A stretch of 64,000 nt of DNA from Deminuibacter soli. Its GTDB lineage: Bacteria > Bacteroidota > Bacteroidia > Chitinophagales > Chitinophagaceae. Both the position numbers and the translations under genes were made by a program. Location: contig NZ_QTJU01000003.1 of assembly GCF_003412455.1 (NCBI RefSeq), positions 460,118 through 524,117 on the forward strand. The letters run 5' to 3'. Below, in pieces: positions 45,265 through 54,410 of this stretch (positions within the stretch are counted from its first letter, which is position 1; every line of letters begins with the position of its first letter). A model generated the notes under the pieces. The model did no database searches. It was given only the letters and a program-made list of their open reading frames with translations, and was not told where the DNA came from.

Positions 45265-46347
45265 CTACTGCTTAACCGTTGACTGCTGTATGTATTTTTT
45301 CAGGGAATCTATTTCGTTAGTATTGTAAGGTATAAAATCGCCATGGTATAAATCATGCTGCCATACAGCCTGCGCAGGATCGCCGGGGCGATGCCCCCAG
45401 GGCAGGTCGGTTTGTGTTTTACCGTTTACCAGTCCCCAAAGCATACAACCAATCTTCTCTTTGTAAAACACAGGCAGGTTATTGCCTACCGTGCTGGCCC
45501 ATGGGCGGTTCATCCATTCTGTACAAATAACCGGGCGGTTGTGCTGTTTCAACTCATTTATCTGTTTTTGCAGTATCTCTTTATTACCATAGTTGTGGAA
45601 GGTGATGATATCTGAGGCTGCATAAATAATGGCATTGAGGCGCGGGTTATTGTCAAACACATCGATGGACAAAGGCTGATCAGGATTCACGGTACGTGCC
45701 CATGCAATTACCTTTTTCAGCAAGGGGAAGGTTGCAGACCCCAAACCACCGTTGGTAGGCTCGTTGTACAAATCCCAGAATAGTATACGCTGGTCGTTTT
45801 TAAAGCGGCCGATAACAGCCTTTACATATTTTTCGAGTTTGGGATAAGTAGTGGAATCAGTTACCATGCTGTGCCCGGGGCTGGGTGACCATGCCCATGC
45901 GTACCAGCCTTTCAGCGGTTCAGGTTGTTTGCCAATTTTAGGATCATGGTTAATGCCAAAAGCGCAATCATCAAAAAGTGATGGTACAAATTTGATATGG
46001 TGCTTGTCGCATATGGCGGCAAAACGATCCAGTGTTTTTAAGAAGTACGCAGGATCGTTTTCATACACTGCATACTGCAGCACAGCACGCAGTACATTCA
46101 TACCCGATGTTTCGGCCAGCGCCAGCTCTTTGTCAATCGCAGCGGGATCGAAGCTGGTTTTGTCCCACATAGCGGTATAGTTAATTGCGTATGCAGGTAT
46201 GTAGTTGAACCCGCAATACCAGGGGTGCTGGTTATACCACTGCCAGGCTTTATCATTGCTCCAGCGTAATGTGCTGTCCTGCGCATGCAGGTTTACTGAA
46301 CGCAATACCAGGAAGAATACCAAAAGAAATGCAATCGATTTTTTCAT
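45265..46347 (-). CDS. Secreted GH5-like glycoside hydrolase (cellulase family)
   Basis: 360 aa from MKKSIAFLLVFFLVLRSVN at 46347; the upstream in-frame extension lacks a signal-like start. Signal peptide ends at LHAQ. Clan GH-A features: RAVLQYAVYEND, FWDLYNEPTNGG with acid/base Glu196, FHNYG, and VICTEWMNRP with nucleophile Glu277. Family GH5-type retaining hydrolase; the substrate is not determined (related Bacteroidota proteins are often labelled xylanase or mannanase without proof). It follows the PhyH gene by 81 bp on the same strand. Confidence 0.82.
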   Translation of the reverse strand: MKKSIAFLLVFFLVLRSVNLHAQDSTLRWSNDKAWQWYNQHPWYCGFNYIPAYAINYTAMWDKTSFDPAAIDKELALAETSGMNVLRAVLQYAVYENDPAYFLKTLDRFAAICDKHHIKFVPSLFDDCAFGINHDPKIGKQPEPLKGWYAWAWSPSPGHSMVTDSTTYPKLEKYVKAVIGRFKNDQRILFWDLYNEPTNGGLGSATFPLLKKVIAWARTVNPDQPLSIDVFDNNPRLNAIIYAASDIITFHNYGNKEILQKQINELKQHNRPVICTEWMNRPWASTVGNNLPVFYKEKIGCMLWGLVNGKTQTDLPWGHRPGDPAQAVWQHDLYHGDFIPYNTNEIDSLKKYIQQSTVKQ

Positions 46348-46428
46348 TGATAACAGCATAAAATGTAAAAGGGAATGAACAGATTCTGATTGTTGTTGAG
46401 GTGTTTGCAGCAATTGCAGCACAGTTAT

Positions 46429-47244
46429 TTATAACACCAGGGGATTGAGGCTTGACGCGGCCTTTTCACCCGGCTGCAACCCGCCAAGCCATTGGCTGCG
46501 GTCGTTTTCCTGGTGTTTGTTGATGGGTGGCGTAACACTTGCGCCATCTGCAAAATAAATGATGGTCATAACCTCGCGGGTTACAGCAGACAGGTTGCCG
46601 GGCGCACAGTGCAAAGTCCAGCCATAGTGCCAGGTAGCATCTCCTGCCTGCATAGATGTGGCGCGGGTAATGGGATAGTTTTTATTACGGATATAGGCGT
46701 CCAGCTCAGCTTCTGATTCATCGGAGATGGCAATGTTTTTTACAGAACCTCCCCTGTGCGATCCTGACGCGAAGGTAAGCATGCCCATCTCTTCTGTAAT
46801 TGGCACCAGCGGCATCCAGAGTGTTACCGTGTTATTGGTATCAAGCGGCCAGTAATACTGATCCTGGTGCCAGGGTGTAAACCCGCCGCCGGGCTCTTTG
46901 TACAGGGCCTGGTCATGGTAAATACGAACATTGTCAACACCCAGCAGATCGGCTGCCACGTGTGCAAACCGTTTCGCCAGCGTAAACTGTTTTACAGCTT
47001 CATCACAGGCCCAGAGGTTCATGATTTGCAGAAAGGCTTTACCATAGGTATCGCGTTCTTCCAGTTTGCGTGTCTCTGTATTGTACTTGTATGCTGCATC
47101 GTTAATCACTTCGCGGTAAGCGGCCACTTCCCCGGGTTGCAGCAAACCGCGTGTAAGCGTGTGACCATCCTGGCGGAAAGCACGAACCTGGGCGGGGTCG
47201 AGGTTAAGTTTGTTGTTTAAAGCGGGTAAACTGCTTGCTATCAT
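46429..47244 (-). CDS. Phytanoyl-CoA dioxygenase (PhyH) family oxygenase
   Basis: 271 aa from the ATG at 47244. A longer reading would cross into the divergent regulator gene, so the short start is chosen. Fe(II)/2-oxoglutarate triad His126, Asp128 (TPWHQDQYYWP) and His212 (WTLHCAPGN); Arg223 probably binds 2-oxoglutarate. FASGSHRGGS is a family landmark. Members near carbohydrate genes in Bacteroidota are common, but their substrate is unclear. It is the promoter-proximal gene of a PhyH / GH5-like / PHP-like cluster divergent from a cupin-AraC regulator. Confidence 0.87.
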   Translation of the reverse strand: MIASSLPALNNKLNLDPAQVRAFRQDGHTLTRGLLQPGEVAAYREVINDAAYKYNTETRKLEERDTYGKAFLQIMNLWACDEAVKQFTLAKRFAHVAADLLGVDNVRIYHDQALYKEPGGGFTPWHQDQYYWPLDTNNTVTLWMPLVPITEEMGMLTFASGSHRGGSVKNIAISDESEAELDAYIRNKNYPITRATSMQAGDATWHYGWTLHCAPGNLSAVTREVMTIIYFADGASVTPPINKHQENDRSQWLGGLQPGEKAASSLNPLVL

Positions 47245-47373
47245 ATGGCTTGGTTTGATACAGCAAACTAACAGCAAAGAAAGCCGCAAAAAAATGGCGA
47301 ATTTGGTCAATTTATGGATAATATTGTCCTGCAAGGCAAAATACGCGTTCCCAATGGCCAAAATCAGCAATAA

Positions 47374-48228
47374 ATGAAACCTGCATTTGAATCGGTACAT
47401 ACCTCGGGCAATACCTCGTTTGTGGTGCGCAAATTCAAAGAGAAAGCGTTTTCTGCGCCCTTTCACTACCACCCTGAGTTTGAGCTTACCTGGATTGTGC
47501 AGGGCAATGGCAAGCGTTATGTGGGTACGCATATGCAGAACTATACTGCAGGCGACCTGGTGATGCTTGGCGCTAACGTACCGCATTGCTGGAAAACAAC
47601 CGGTTCGCCGGAAACGGATTCTGTTTCGATTGTAGTACATTTCCGTAAAGACTTTCTTGGAGCAGCTTTCTTTCATGCCCCTGAAATGAACCAGGTGCTG
47701 CAGCTACTGCAACGCAGCAATGAAGGATTGCATTTTACAGGAAACACCGCGTACCTGGAACAGCAGTTAAAAACACTGCTGACGGAAAAGAACGCTGCGA
47801 AGAAACTGCTCTTGTTACTTGGTTTGCTGCAGTTACTTTCTGCGCATGACAGCTACGAAGTATTGCAGCAGCAAACATTGTACGCTGATTTATCCGTAAC
47901 AGACAAGGAGCGCATTAACCGGGTGCTGGCCTATATTGTAGCCCATTTCCAGGAAGCAGTTGCTTTACCCGATGCAGCGGCCCTGGTTAACATGAGCACA
48001 CATGCTTTTTGCAAATACTTCAAGCGGATAACCCGCAAAACGTTTGTGGAGGCAGTGAATGACTACCGGGTAGATTTTGCCGTGAAGCAACTGGTGGAAA
48101 CAGACAAATCCATTGCAGAGATTGGATTTGAAAGCGGGTTTAATGATATTTCCAATTTCCATAAAACCTTCAAAAGCAGGCTCAGCCGCAGCCCGCTCAA
48201 TTACCGCAATACATTTAAGATGGATTAG
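47374..48228 (+). CDS. AraC-family regulator with N-terminal cupin
   Basis: 284 aa. The cupin sensor is FHYHPEFELTWIVQGNGKRYVGTHMQNYTAGDLVMLGANVPHCW (residues ~28-75), typical of regulators of sugar catabolism. AraC helix-turn-helix pair at ~185-284 (VALPDAAALVNMSTHAFCKYFKRITRKTFVEAVNDYRVDFAVKQL; SIAEIGFESGFNDISNFHKTFKSRLSRSPLNYR). It is divergent from the PhyH gene with 129 bp between the starts, so it probably controls that cluster. Confidence 0.9.
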   Translation: MKPAFESVHTSGNTSFVVRKFKEKAFSAPFHYHPEFELTWIVQGNGKRYVGTHMQNYTAGDLVMLGANVPHCWKTTGSPETDSVSIVVHFRKDFLGAAFFHAPEMNQVLQLLQRSNEGLHFTGNTAYLEQQLKTLLTEKNAAKKLLLLLGLLQLLSAHDSYEVLQQQTLYADLSVTDKERINRVLAYIVAHFQEAVALPDAAALVNMSTHAFCKYFKRITRKTFVEAVNDYRVDFAVKQLVETDKSIAEIGFESGFNDISNFHKTFKSRLSRSPLNYRNTFKMD

Positions 48229-48264
48229 GATAGCAATGCCTGGTTACTGCCAGGGAATTTCCAT

Positions 48265-48891
48265 TTGTATGTTGTTGTTTTTAGCACCTCAGCTGCCATT
48301 CAACAGCATATTGACCAGGTGGTACAAACAGCAGGCACGGCCGGTATATCGTTTAATGCAGTGGGTACGCCGGTGGTGCAGAACGTACCGCTTACCACGC
48401 TTTCGCTCAACGATTTTGTGAACCCGATTACTGCAATGATGCAAACGCGTTTCCTGACAGCTGTTGCAGCAGGCAAAGTGATGATGCAGCAAAAATCTGG
48501 CGTTATACTCTCGCTTACCGCGACACCAGGTGGTATTGGTTATCCCTACACCTGCGGGTTTGCCCTGCCTGCTGTGCCATTGAAAGCTTCTCACGCAACC
48601 TGGCTTCAGAACTGGGTGTGTATGGCATACGTGTGGTAAACATACGCAGCGGCGGGTCACCGGATTCCAGGATATTTAAGGAGGCCATTGAAAGCAACCC
48701 GCAGTTAATGGCCACTGTGCTATTAAAATGAAGGCAGACACCATGCTGAAACAAATGCCCCGGATGGTTGATATCGCCAATACGGCCACCTTTCTTGCCT
48801 CTGAACTTGCAGGCAAAATAACCGGTGTAACCATTGATGTTACCAGCGCTACCACAGCTGCGCTGAATTACCGGGTGCCGCCTGCAGACTG
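48265..48891 (+). pseudogene. Decayed short-chain dehydrogenase/reductase (SDR) gene
   Basis: The N-terminal coenzyme-binding motif is absent. The first surviving piece (residues such as TRFLTAVAAGKVMMQQKSGVILSLTATPGGIGYPYTCGFAL) reads in one frame, then shifts near 48570. SFSRNLASELGVYGIRVVNIRSGG continues in another frame up to a TGA near 48730. After that stop the same frame goes on (QMPRMVDIANTATFLASELAGKITGVTIDVTSA). One frameshift, one in-frame stop and a missing 5' end make a clear pseudogene of a FabG-like SDR. Confidence 0.85.
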
Positions 48892-48928
48892 ATAAACGAC
48901 TTCAATTTTTCCTATCTTCACCGCCTGC

Positions 48929-49516
48929 ATGAACAGTGATTTATTGATAGCCAATATTACCAAACAGGTACCACTCAGCACCGCAGAGCAGCATTTGTTT
49001 ACTTCCCTGCTGGAGCCACGAACAGTATATAAAAAGGAGTACCTGCTACGCCAGGGCGATATTTGCAGGCATGATTATTTTGTAAACACCGGTTGTTTGA
49101 AGATCTGCTATACAGACGAAAAGGGTATTGAATGTGTAACCAAATTTGCCATTGAAAACTGGTGGGTAATTGATATAGAAAGTTACCTGTATGCCAGTCC
49201 CTGTTTTTATTATTACCAGGCAGTAGAAGATACCACGCTGTTGCAGATCAGCAAAACAAACCTGGAACACCTGCTGCAAACGATACCGGCCCTGCAGCAG
49301 TTTATGACTACAAGGTGGCAAAACAGTTTCATCGCATTACAGCACCGGTTTGTGCAAAGTCTTTCCCTGAGTGCTGAAGAAAAATACCGGCTATTCCGGG
49401 AAAAGTATCCCGGCCTGGAATTGCGTATTCCGCAAAAGCTGGTTGCAGCCTACCTGGGCATTACACCGGAATTTTTAAGCAGGTTACGCAAAAAAGCAGC
49501 AACTGATTTTTCTTGA
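48929..49516 (+). CDS. Crp/Fnr-family transcriptional regulator
   Basis: 195 aa. The effector-binding barrel (FTSLLEPRTVYKKEYLLRQGDICRHDYFVNTGCLKICYTDEKGIECVTKFAIENWW) lacks a canonical cAMP-binding cassette. A dimer helix and C-terminal helix-turn-helix follow (IPQKLVAAYLGITPEFLSRLRKKAA). Single-gene unit after the SDR pseudogene. It may once have regulated that gene. Confidence 0.88.
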   Translation: MNSDLLIANITKQVPLSTAEQHLFTSLLEPRTVYKKEYLLRQGDICRHDYFVNTGCLKICYTDEKGIECVTKFAIENWWVIDIESYLYASPCFYYYQAVEDTTLLQISKTNLEHLLQTIPALQQFMTTRWQNSFIALQHRFVQSLSLSAEEKYRLFREKYPGLELRIPQKLVAAYLGITPEFLSRLRKKAATDFS

Positions 49517-49579
49517 CCTGGTTTAAGATTTTTCAGTCGCGTTTATTGTTGTTTTGCAGTCACACAGCTATACAAATAC

Positions 49580-50113
49580 ATGAACCACTTAACTATAACC
49601 ACCGCTACTACAGCAGATATACCGCAGCTTGTAACCCTGGTCAACAGTGCCTATCGCGGCGAACACTCCAAAAAAGGCTGGACAACCGAAGCCTATCTTA
49701 TTGAAGGCACGCAGCGGGTTGACGAAGCTTCCATGCTGCAAATGATGACCACTCCCGGTGCCATCATAAAAAAATGCACTACCGCTGATAATGCAATAGT
49801 TGGTTGCGTATACCTCGAAGCACGCGGCAAAGAGCTTTACTTAGGCATGCTCACGGTATCACCCGAAATACAGGCAACAGGCATCGGCAGGGAAATAGTA
49901 AAAGCTGCGGAAGCTTATGCCGCAGCCCAGAAATTTGAAGCCATTGTAATGGTGGTCGTTTCCCTTCGCCGGGAGTTGATTGACTGGTATATCCGCCGCG
50001 GCTTTCAATTAACCAGTGAGCGCAGACCCTTCCCTACCGACACCCGGTTCGGGACCCCCACACAACCACTGGAGTTTGTGGTGCTGAAGAAAACTGCGCA
50101 AATAACCCCCTAA
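49580..50113 (+). CDS. GNAT-family N-acetyltransferase
   Basis: 177 aa. The acetyl-CoA loop is LGMLTVSPEIQATGIGREIVKAAEAYA (~92-118), followed by the C-terminal strand IVMVVVSLRRELIDWYIRRGFQ that closes the GNAT fold. Substrate unknown. Monocistronic or weakly linked to the DHFR-like gene 93 bp downstream. Confidence 0.9.
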   Translation: MNHLTITTATTADIPQLVTLVNSAYRGEHSKKGWTTEAYLIEGTQRVDEASMLQMMTTPGAIIKKCTTADNAIVGCVYLEARGKELYLGMLTVSPEIQATGIGREIVKAAEAYAAAQKFEAIVMVVVSLRRELIDWYIRRGFQLTSERRPFPTDTRFGTPTQPLEFVVLKKTAQITP

Positions 50114-50206
50114 TTTGTCCGATTCACACCCATACCTGTTGCTTGTTACAGGATAATTTAGCATTTAAACACCCAGCTAAATCATTCAATAAATAAAACA
50201 ACAATA

Positions 50207-50773
50207 ATGGGAAAGATCATTGTACTGATCAACACAACGCCAGATGGGTTTTGTGACAGCGACCTGGTAATTGCCGACGGCGAATTTCATGGATATGTGC
50301 ACGACTTGCTTGCCAACACCCAAACCGTAGCTTTCGGGCGTAACACATTTGAATTGTTTCAGCAGGTATGGCCCGGTGTACTTGCAAACAGTGCCAGCAG
50401 TGCATCACAACTGCAAATGGCCCAGGCCCTGCACGATATTGACAAAGTGGTATTCTCTACTTCACTGCATAACACACAATGGCATAATTCAACCATTGCA
50501 AAAGAGCTGAACACTGCGGCCATGCAGGATTTTAAACAAAACAGCGATAAAAACATACTCACCATCGGCAGCCCCGGACTGGTGGCTGAACTTACCAAAG
50601 CGCAGCTTGCAGATGAATACCATTTTGCCCTGCAGCCAACCATTGCAGGCGGCAAAGCGAAGGTGCGCCTGTTTGATAAAACCAGCCTCGAATCACGACA
50701 GGCTTTGCAATTTAAAGCAACAAAGGCTTTAAAATCGGGCGTGGTAATTAATCATTATATCACTAAAAATTAA
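50207..50773 (+). CDS. Dihydrofolate reductase-like (RibD C-terminal) protein
   Basis: 188 aa. It begins with the RibD_C/DHFR-like strand GKIIVLINTTPDGFCDSDLVIAD, then TVAFGRNTFELFQQVWPGVL, KVVFSTSLHN, ILTIGSPGLVAELTKAQLADEYHFALQPTIAGGKAKV. NADPH-dependent reductase fold; substrate unknown, not a classical folA. Confidence 0.88.
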   Translation: MGKIIVLINTTPDGFCDSDLVIADGEFHGYVHDLLANTQTVAFGRNTFELFQQVWPGVLANSASSASQLQMAQALHDIDKVVFSTSLHNTQWHNSTIAKELNTAAMQDFKQNSDKNILTIGSPGLVAELTKAQLADEYHFALQPTIAGGKAKVRLFDKTSLESRQALQFKATKALKSGVVINHYITKN

Positions 50774-50873
50774 GCAATACGCAACAGCTGCATTACACAT
50801 TCTCCTGTAGGGCACACTTCTCCATTTATTGGGTTTCATGTACAGCTGATCGTGCTATTGAACCACCTTCCCT

Positions 50874-50918
50874 CCAATCCAACATTAAACTTCAAACGTT
50901 AAACCTTAAACCATCATA
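50874..50918. repeat. GTTTRAN heptamer array
   Basis: Minus-strand reading is GTTTAAG, GTTTAAC, GTTTGAA, GTTTAAT, GTTGG with strict 7-nt period, 59 bp before the end of the GH92 gene. Confidence 0.7.
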
Positions 50919-50976
50919 CTTCACTACTCACCGCCGAAGAAGTCCCTTGGACAGTGATCCCGGCTTATAGCGTATA

Positions 50977-53280
50977 CTACTGCCCCCAGCTTTTGTTTGG
51001 CTGCGTTCCCATTTCCAGCTCCAGCACACCGCCTGCTGCAATGGTTGCATGATCTATAGAACAGGCATTGTAAGGCTTGCCGTTTAAACGCGCGCTTTGA
51101 ATGTATACATGATCTGCTGCATTGTTGTGTGCCACTATGGTAAATGTTTTGCCGGAGGCGTACTGCTTATCCAGCTGCAATACCACTTTCGAAAACACCG
51201 GGCTGGTTATTTCATAACGGGTATCACCCGGACAAACAGGATGAATACCACAGGCTGCCAGCACATACCAGGCTGACATCTGGCCAACATCTTCATTACC
51301 TACCAGTCCTTCCACACTGTTTTTGTAAGCGCGTGCGCAAATGGCTCTTGTCCATTGCTGGGTAAGCCAGGGAGCGCCAAGGCGGTTAAATAAAAACGGC
51401 ACGTGATGAACAGGTTCATTCGCATGGTTGTAATAGTCATTCCACATCATGTTCTCCGGCACCTTGTTGAAGAAGTTGCCGAGATCGGCCAGTACTTTTT
51501 CCCTGCCACCCATAAGCTGTACCATGCCCGGCACATCGTGCGGTACAAACCAGCCCTGCTGGTAAGGGTTACTTTCAATAGTGCCATACCAGGCTTTCAG
51601 GCGACCTTCTGCGGGCCAGGGCTGCCAGCTGCCATCTTCGTTGCGTGGTCTGAACCAACCCTTACTGCTGTCGAAAATATTGCGGTAGCTCTGTGCGCGT
51701 TGCGCATATTTTGCAGCAGCAGCGTTGTTGCCCAGCCCTGCCGCCAGTTTTGAAACCGCCCATTCGTCAAAAGCATATTCCAGGGTTTGTGAAATGCTGA
51801 GCCCGCCTGCAGTGTAACCTTTATCGCCATTGCCGAACTTTTCACAGCTGTTGATGGCATACGCCAACGCTTTTTGCGTATTAAAACCACGGATACCTTT
51901 GGCATAAGCATCTGCAATAACGGGTACAGCAGGGTTGCCAATCATACAGCCGGTATAGGCATTAAAAAATTCCCAGCGTTCGAGATAGTGGTTACCGGTT
52001 TGATCTCCCAGCTCAACCAGTGAGTTCACCAGGTCATTCACCACTGCGGGGTTGATCAGTGTTTGCAAAGGCATCTGGCTGCGAAACACATCCCAGCCGC
52101 TGAATACCGTACGTTTTACAAAACCGGCTTCTGTATGCACCTGGTGGTCGCCACCTGGGTATGCCTTGTCTACGTCAGCCATTTGCCTCGGATCGATCAT
52201 GGAATGATACAGGGCTGTATAAAAAATCGTCTTCTCCGTATTGGTTGCACCTTCCACTTTTATTTTACCGAGCGCCTTATTCCACAGTTCACGGGCTTGT
52301 GCATGCACGGCGTCAAAGTTCCAGCCGGTGATTTCTGCCGCCAGGTTTTTCCTGGCGCCATCCATGCTCACCATCGATATGCCTGCCTTCATCAGTACCT
52401 GCTCACCTGCGGTGGTGGCAAACTCTGTAAAAAAGCCGAGGTGTTTGCCTGTTTGTTCGGGTATATCTTTTGTAATGACAGCTGCGGCTACGCGTTGCTG
52501 GTAAGCATCACTGAGTACATCGTCGCGTTTGCGGGGCCAGTTGTCGGGGATGTCGGCACTCCACACACCGGTATGCAGCAAGGGCTTGCTGAAACTGGCA
52601 TAGAAGTAAACGGTATAATCTGCCTTGCCATCGCCATTGCCCCAGCCACCGCCATCGGGTGTACATTTCATCCAGCCTTCAATGGTATGGTCATCTACCC
52701 TTTTTACATACTGCATGACGGAAGTACCGCCTACACGGCGTGCAAGATCGATTTGTATGCGCGACTGATTGTTTGCGGGGAAAGTAAAACGCAGCATGCC
52801 GCTATGCGGCGCAGCTGTTGCTTCTGCTTTTACCTGGTAATCGGTTAAAGTAGCGGTATAATAACCTGCGGAGGCTTTTTCTGTTTGTTTATCGTAACGT
52901 GAGCGGTAACCAGAACCAGGCACAGCAGCCTTGCCCGCAATGGTTTTTAATGTACCGGTGGTGGGCATCACCAGCAGGTTGCCGAGATCGCCGTACCAAC
53001 CCACCCCACTCATTTGTGTAAAGGCAAAACCTTCAATGGTAGTGTGCTCATCACTGTAACCCGAGCCGTTGTCGCCACCTGTAATGGTATTCGGGCTCAC
53101 CTGCACCAGTCCGAAAGGAGTGGCAGCACCCGGGAAAGTCTTGCCTAAACCATGATAACTGCCCGCCTTGCCTTCGCTTGTGCTGGCGCCGATAAATGGG
53201 TTCACATAATCTGCCGGTTGCTGGGCCATTGCCAGCCAGGTATAACACAAACTGCCGATAACCAGGATTCCTTTTTTCAT
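50977..53280 (-). CDS. Secreted GH92 alpha-mannosidase
   Basis: 767 aa from MKKGILVIGSLCYTWLAMAQ at 53280 (a further Met lies two codons upstream). GH92 enzymes are calcium-dependent inverting exo-alpha-mannosidases acting on N-glycans, fungal mannan and similar. Family landmarks: PGAATPFGLVQVSPNT, GSGYSDEHTTIEGFAFTQMSGVG, FSGWDVFRSQMPLQTL, NDYYNHANEPVHHVPFLFN, GNEDVGQMSAWYVLAACGIHPVCPG. Full length. It stands alone, with no SusCD pair, flanked on both sides by heptamer repeat arrays. Confidence 0.95.
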   Translation of the reverse strand: MKKGILVIGSLCYTWLAMAQQPADYVNPFIGASTSEGKAGSYHGLGKTFPGAATPFGLVQVSPNTITGGDNGSGYSDEHTTIEGFAFTQMSGVGWYGDLGNLLVMPTTGTLKTIAGKAAVPGSGYRSRYDKQTEKASAGYYTATLTDYQVKAEATAAPHSGMLRFTFPANNQSRIQIDLARRVGGTSVMQYVKRVDDHTIEGWMKCTPDGGGWGNGDGKADYTVYFYASFSKPLLHTGVWSADIPDNWPRKRDDVLSDAYQQRVAAAVITKDIPEQTGKHLGFFTEFATTAGEQVLMKAGISMVSMDGARKNLAAEITGWNFDAVHAQARELWNKALGKIKVEGATNTEKTIFYTALYHSMIDPRQMADVDKAYPGGDHQVHTEAGFVKRTVFSGWDVFRSQMPLQTLINPAVVNDLVNSLVELGDQTGNHYLERWEFFNAYTGCMIGNPAVPVIADAYAKGIRGFNTQKALAYAINSCEKFGNGDKGYTAGGLSISQTLEYAFDEWAVSKLAAGLGNNAAAAKYAQRAQSYRNIFDSSKGWFRPRNEDGSWQPWPAEGRLKAWYGTIESNPYQQGWFVPHDVPGMVQLMGGREKVLADLGNFFNKVPENMMWNDYYNHANEPVHHVPFLFNRLGAPWLTQQWTRAICARAYKNSVEGLVGNEDVGQMSAWYVLAACGIHPVCPGDTRYEITSPVFSKVVLQLDKQYASGKTFTIVAHNNAADHVYIQSARLNGKPYNACSIDHATIAAGGVLELEMGTQPNKSWGQ

Positions 53281-53340
53281 GTACAATCTTTAATATACCG
53301 TTGTTGCTAAAACGTTATTGAAGGCTCTAAGATACATTTG

Positions 53341-53434
53341 ATTGTTCAATTGTTCAATGGAAGAAGGACCCAACTTTAAACGTTAAACCACCAAACAATC
53401 CAACCATTAACCCATTGAACCATTCCATTGAAAC
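53341..53434. repeat. Heptamer-type intergenic array, upstream of GH92
   Basis: ATTGTTCAATTGTTCAATGG followed by AACTTTAAACGTTAAACC and a string of AACCATT words. Same family as the arrays at 50.9 and 59.6 kb. Confidence 0.6.
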
Positions 53435-53543
53435 CGGTTGCCCCCATATATGGAAAGCATTGAAAGATTACACCTGTTCGTTGATTTTGCTTTTGCAGAC
53501 AGGCAGCATAGCGAAGCTTTGCGGCAAAATACAAGCATATTTT

Positions 53544-54317
53544 ATGAAGAAACTGATACCGGCTGTACTGCTGCTTACCGCCTATTTCACTGCAAACACC
53601 CAAACCCAAACGCTACAGGAAACACCGGATGCCTACCTCGTGCATCATTTTAATATTGGTGAACGCTTTGGCACTGTATTCTCCCGCACCATTACCATTA
53701 CAGGCGATGGTTTTACCACCAATGTAGCCAGGATAAGCGGCACAGGCGATTATACCGTAACCGGCAACAATGCACAGCAGACCGACTTTGCTGTGGTGTT
53801 CCTGATTGATGGCCGGCCGGAGGACAAATGCAGCATTGTGCTGAAAGATTCGGGCAAAACACTTGTTTATAACGGCAAGCCGTTTACCAATACCGATGCA
53901 AGCGGTCTCTCTTATAACCCCTTACTCTGGGGTATGCCGCAGGCAAAATTGACTAAAGGCATGGTATGGGAAATTGATATTAAACAACCCTGGGAACTGG
54001 GCGGACCGGGTCGCCAGCGCGTAGAAGTACTGGAAACCGATGCGGCAGGCCGCCAGGTAACACTGAAGCGCGAAGGAGATGGGGATGGCGCTTTCTTCGG
54101 CGACCGCCGTGAGGCGGATATTGTAAAAGACGGCAAAACCATTCGCATGCAAATAACAAGCGGCAAAAGTCATTGGACAGGCTATACCATCTTTAAAAAC
54201 GGCATTGTAATAAGTGATGAACTGATGGTTACCCGCCCCCTGACACTGCAAACGGATAGTCTCCGGTTGCCTGCCACCCAACGCCAGTATATTTTATTGA
54301 ATCAACGCCCGCAATAG
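53544..54317 (+). CDS. Secreted protein of unknown function, 257 aa
   Basis: Signal peptide MKKLIPAVLLLTAYFTANTQ, start at 53544 because the in-frame upstream region has no signal character. The rest is beta-rich (FGTVFSRTITITGDGFTTNVARISGTGDYTVTGNN; LTKGMVWEIDIKQPWELGGPGRQRVEVLETDAAGRQVTLKREG). No enzyme motif or known domain recognised. Monocistronic, expressed divergently from GH92 with 263 bp between the starts. A weak TTTG-N18-AAGCTTTG promoter precedes it. Confidence 0.7.
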   Translation: MKKLIPAVLLLTAYFTANTQTQTLQETPDAYLVHHFNIGERFGTVFSRTITITGDGFTTNVARISGTGDYTVTGNNAQQTDFAVVFLIDGRPEDKCSIVLKDSGKTLVYNGKPFTNTDASGLSYNPLLWGMPQAKLTKGMVWEIDIKQPWELGGPGRQRVEVLETDAAGRQVTLKREGDGDGAFFGDRREADIVKDGKTIRMQITSGKSHWTGYTIFKNGIVISDELMVTRPLTLQTDSLRLPATQRQYILLNQRPQ

Positions 54318-54363
54318 CGGCCGGCCCGGCTTCCCGGCATTCCTATGCACCTATTCAACAAAA

Positions 54364-54387
54364 AAGGCCTGTATCGCTACAGGCCTT
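54364..54387 (-). terminator. Rho-independent terminator
   Basis: AAGGCCTGTA / TACAGGCCTT with TCGC loop and a minus-strand TTTTTGTTG run. It ends the minus-strand membrane-protein gene and can also stop the convergent secreted-protein gene. Confidence 0.85.
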
Positions 54388-54410
54388 CCAGGTTCACAGG
54401 AAATAGTTTG

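Noticed and set aside
48265..48639. Intact 124-codon gene
   Set aside because: It starts at a TTG and lacks the coenzyme-binding end, and the family sequence continues in another frame. It is part of the SDR pseudogene.
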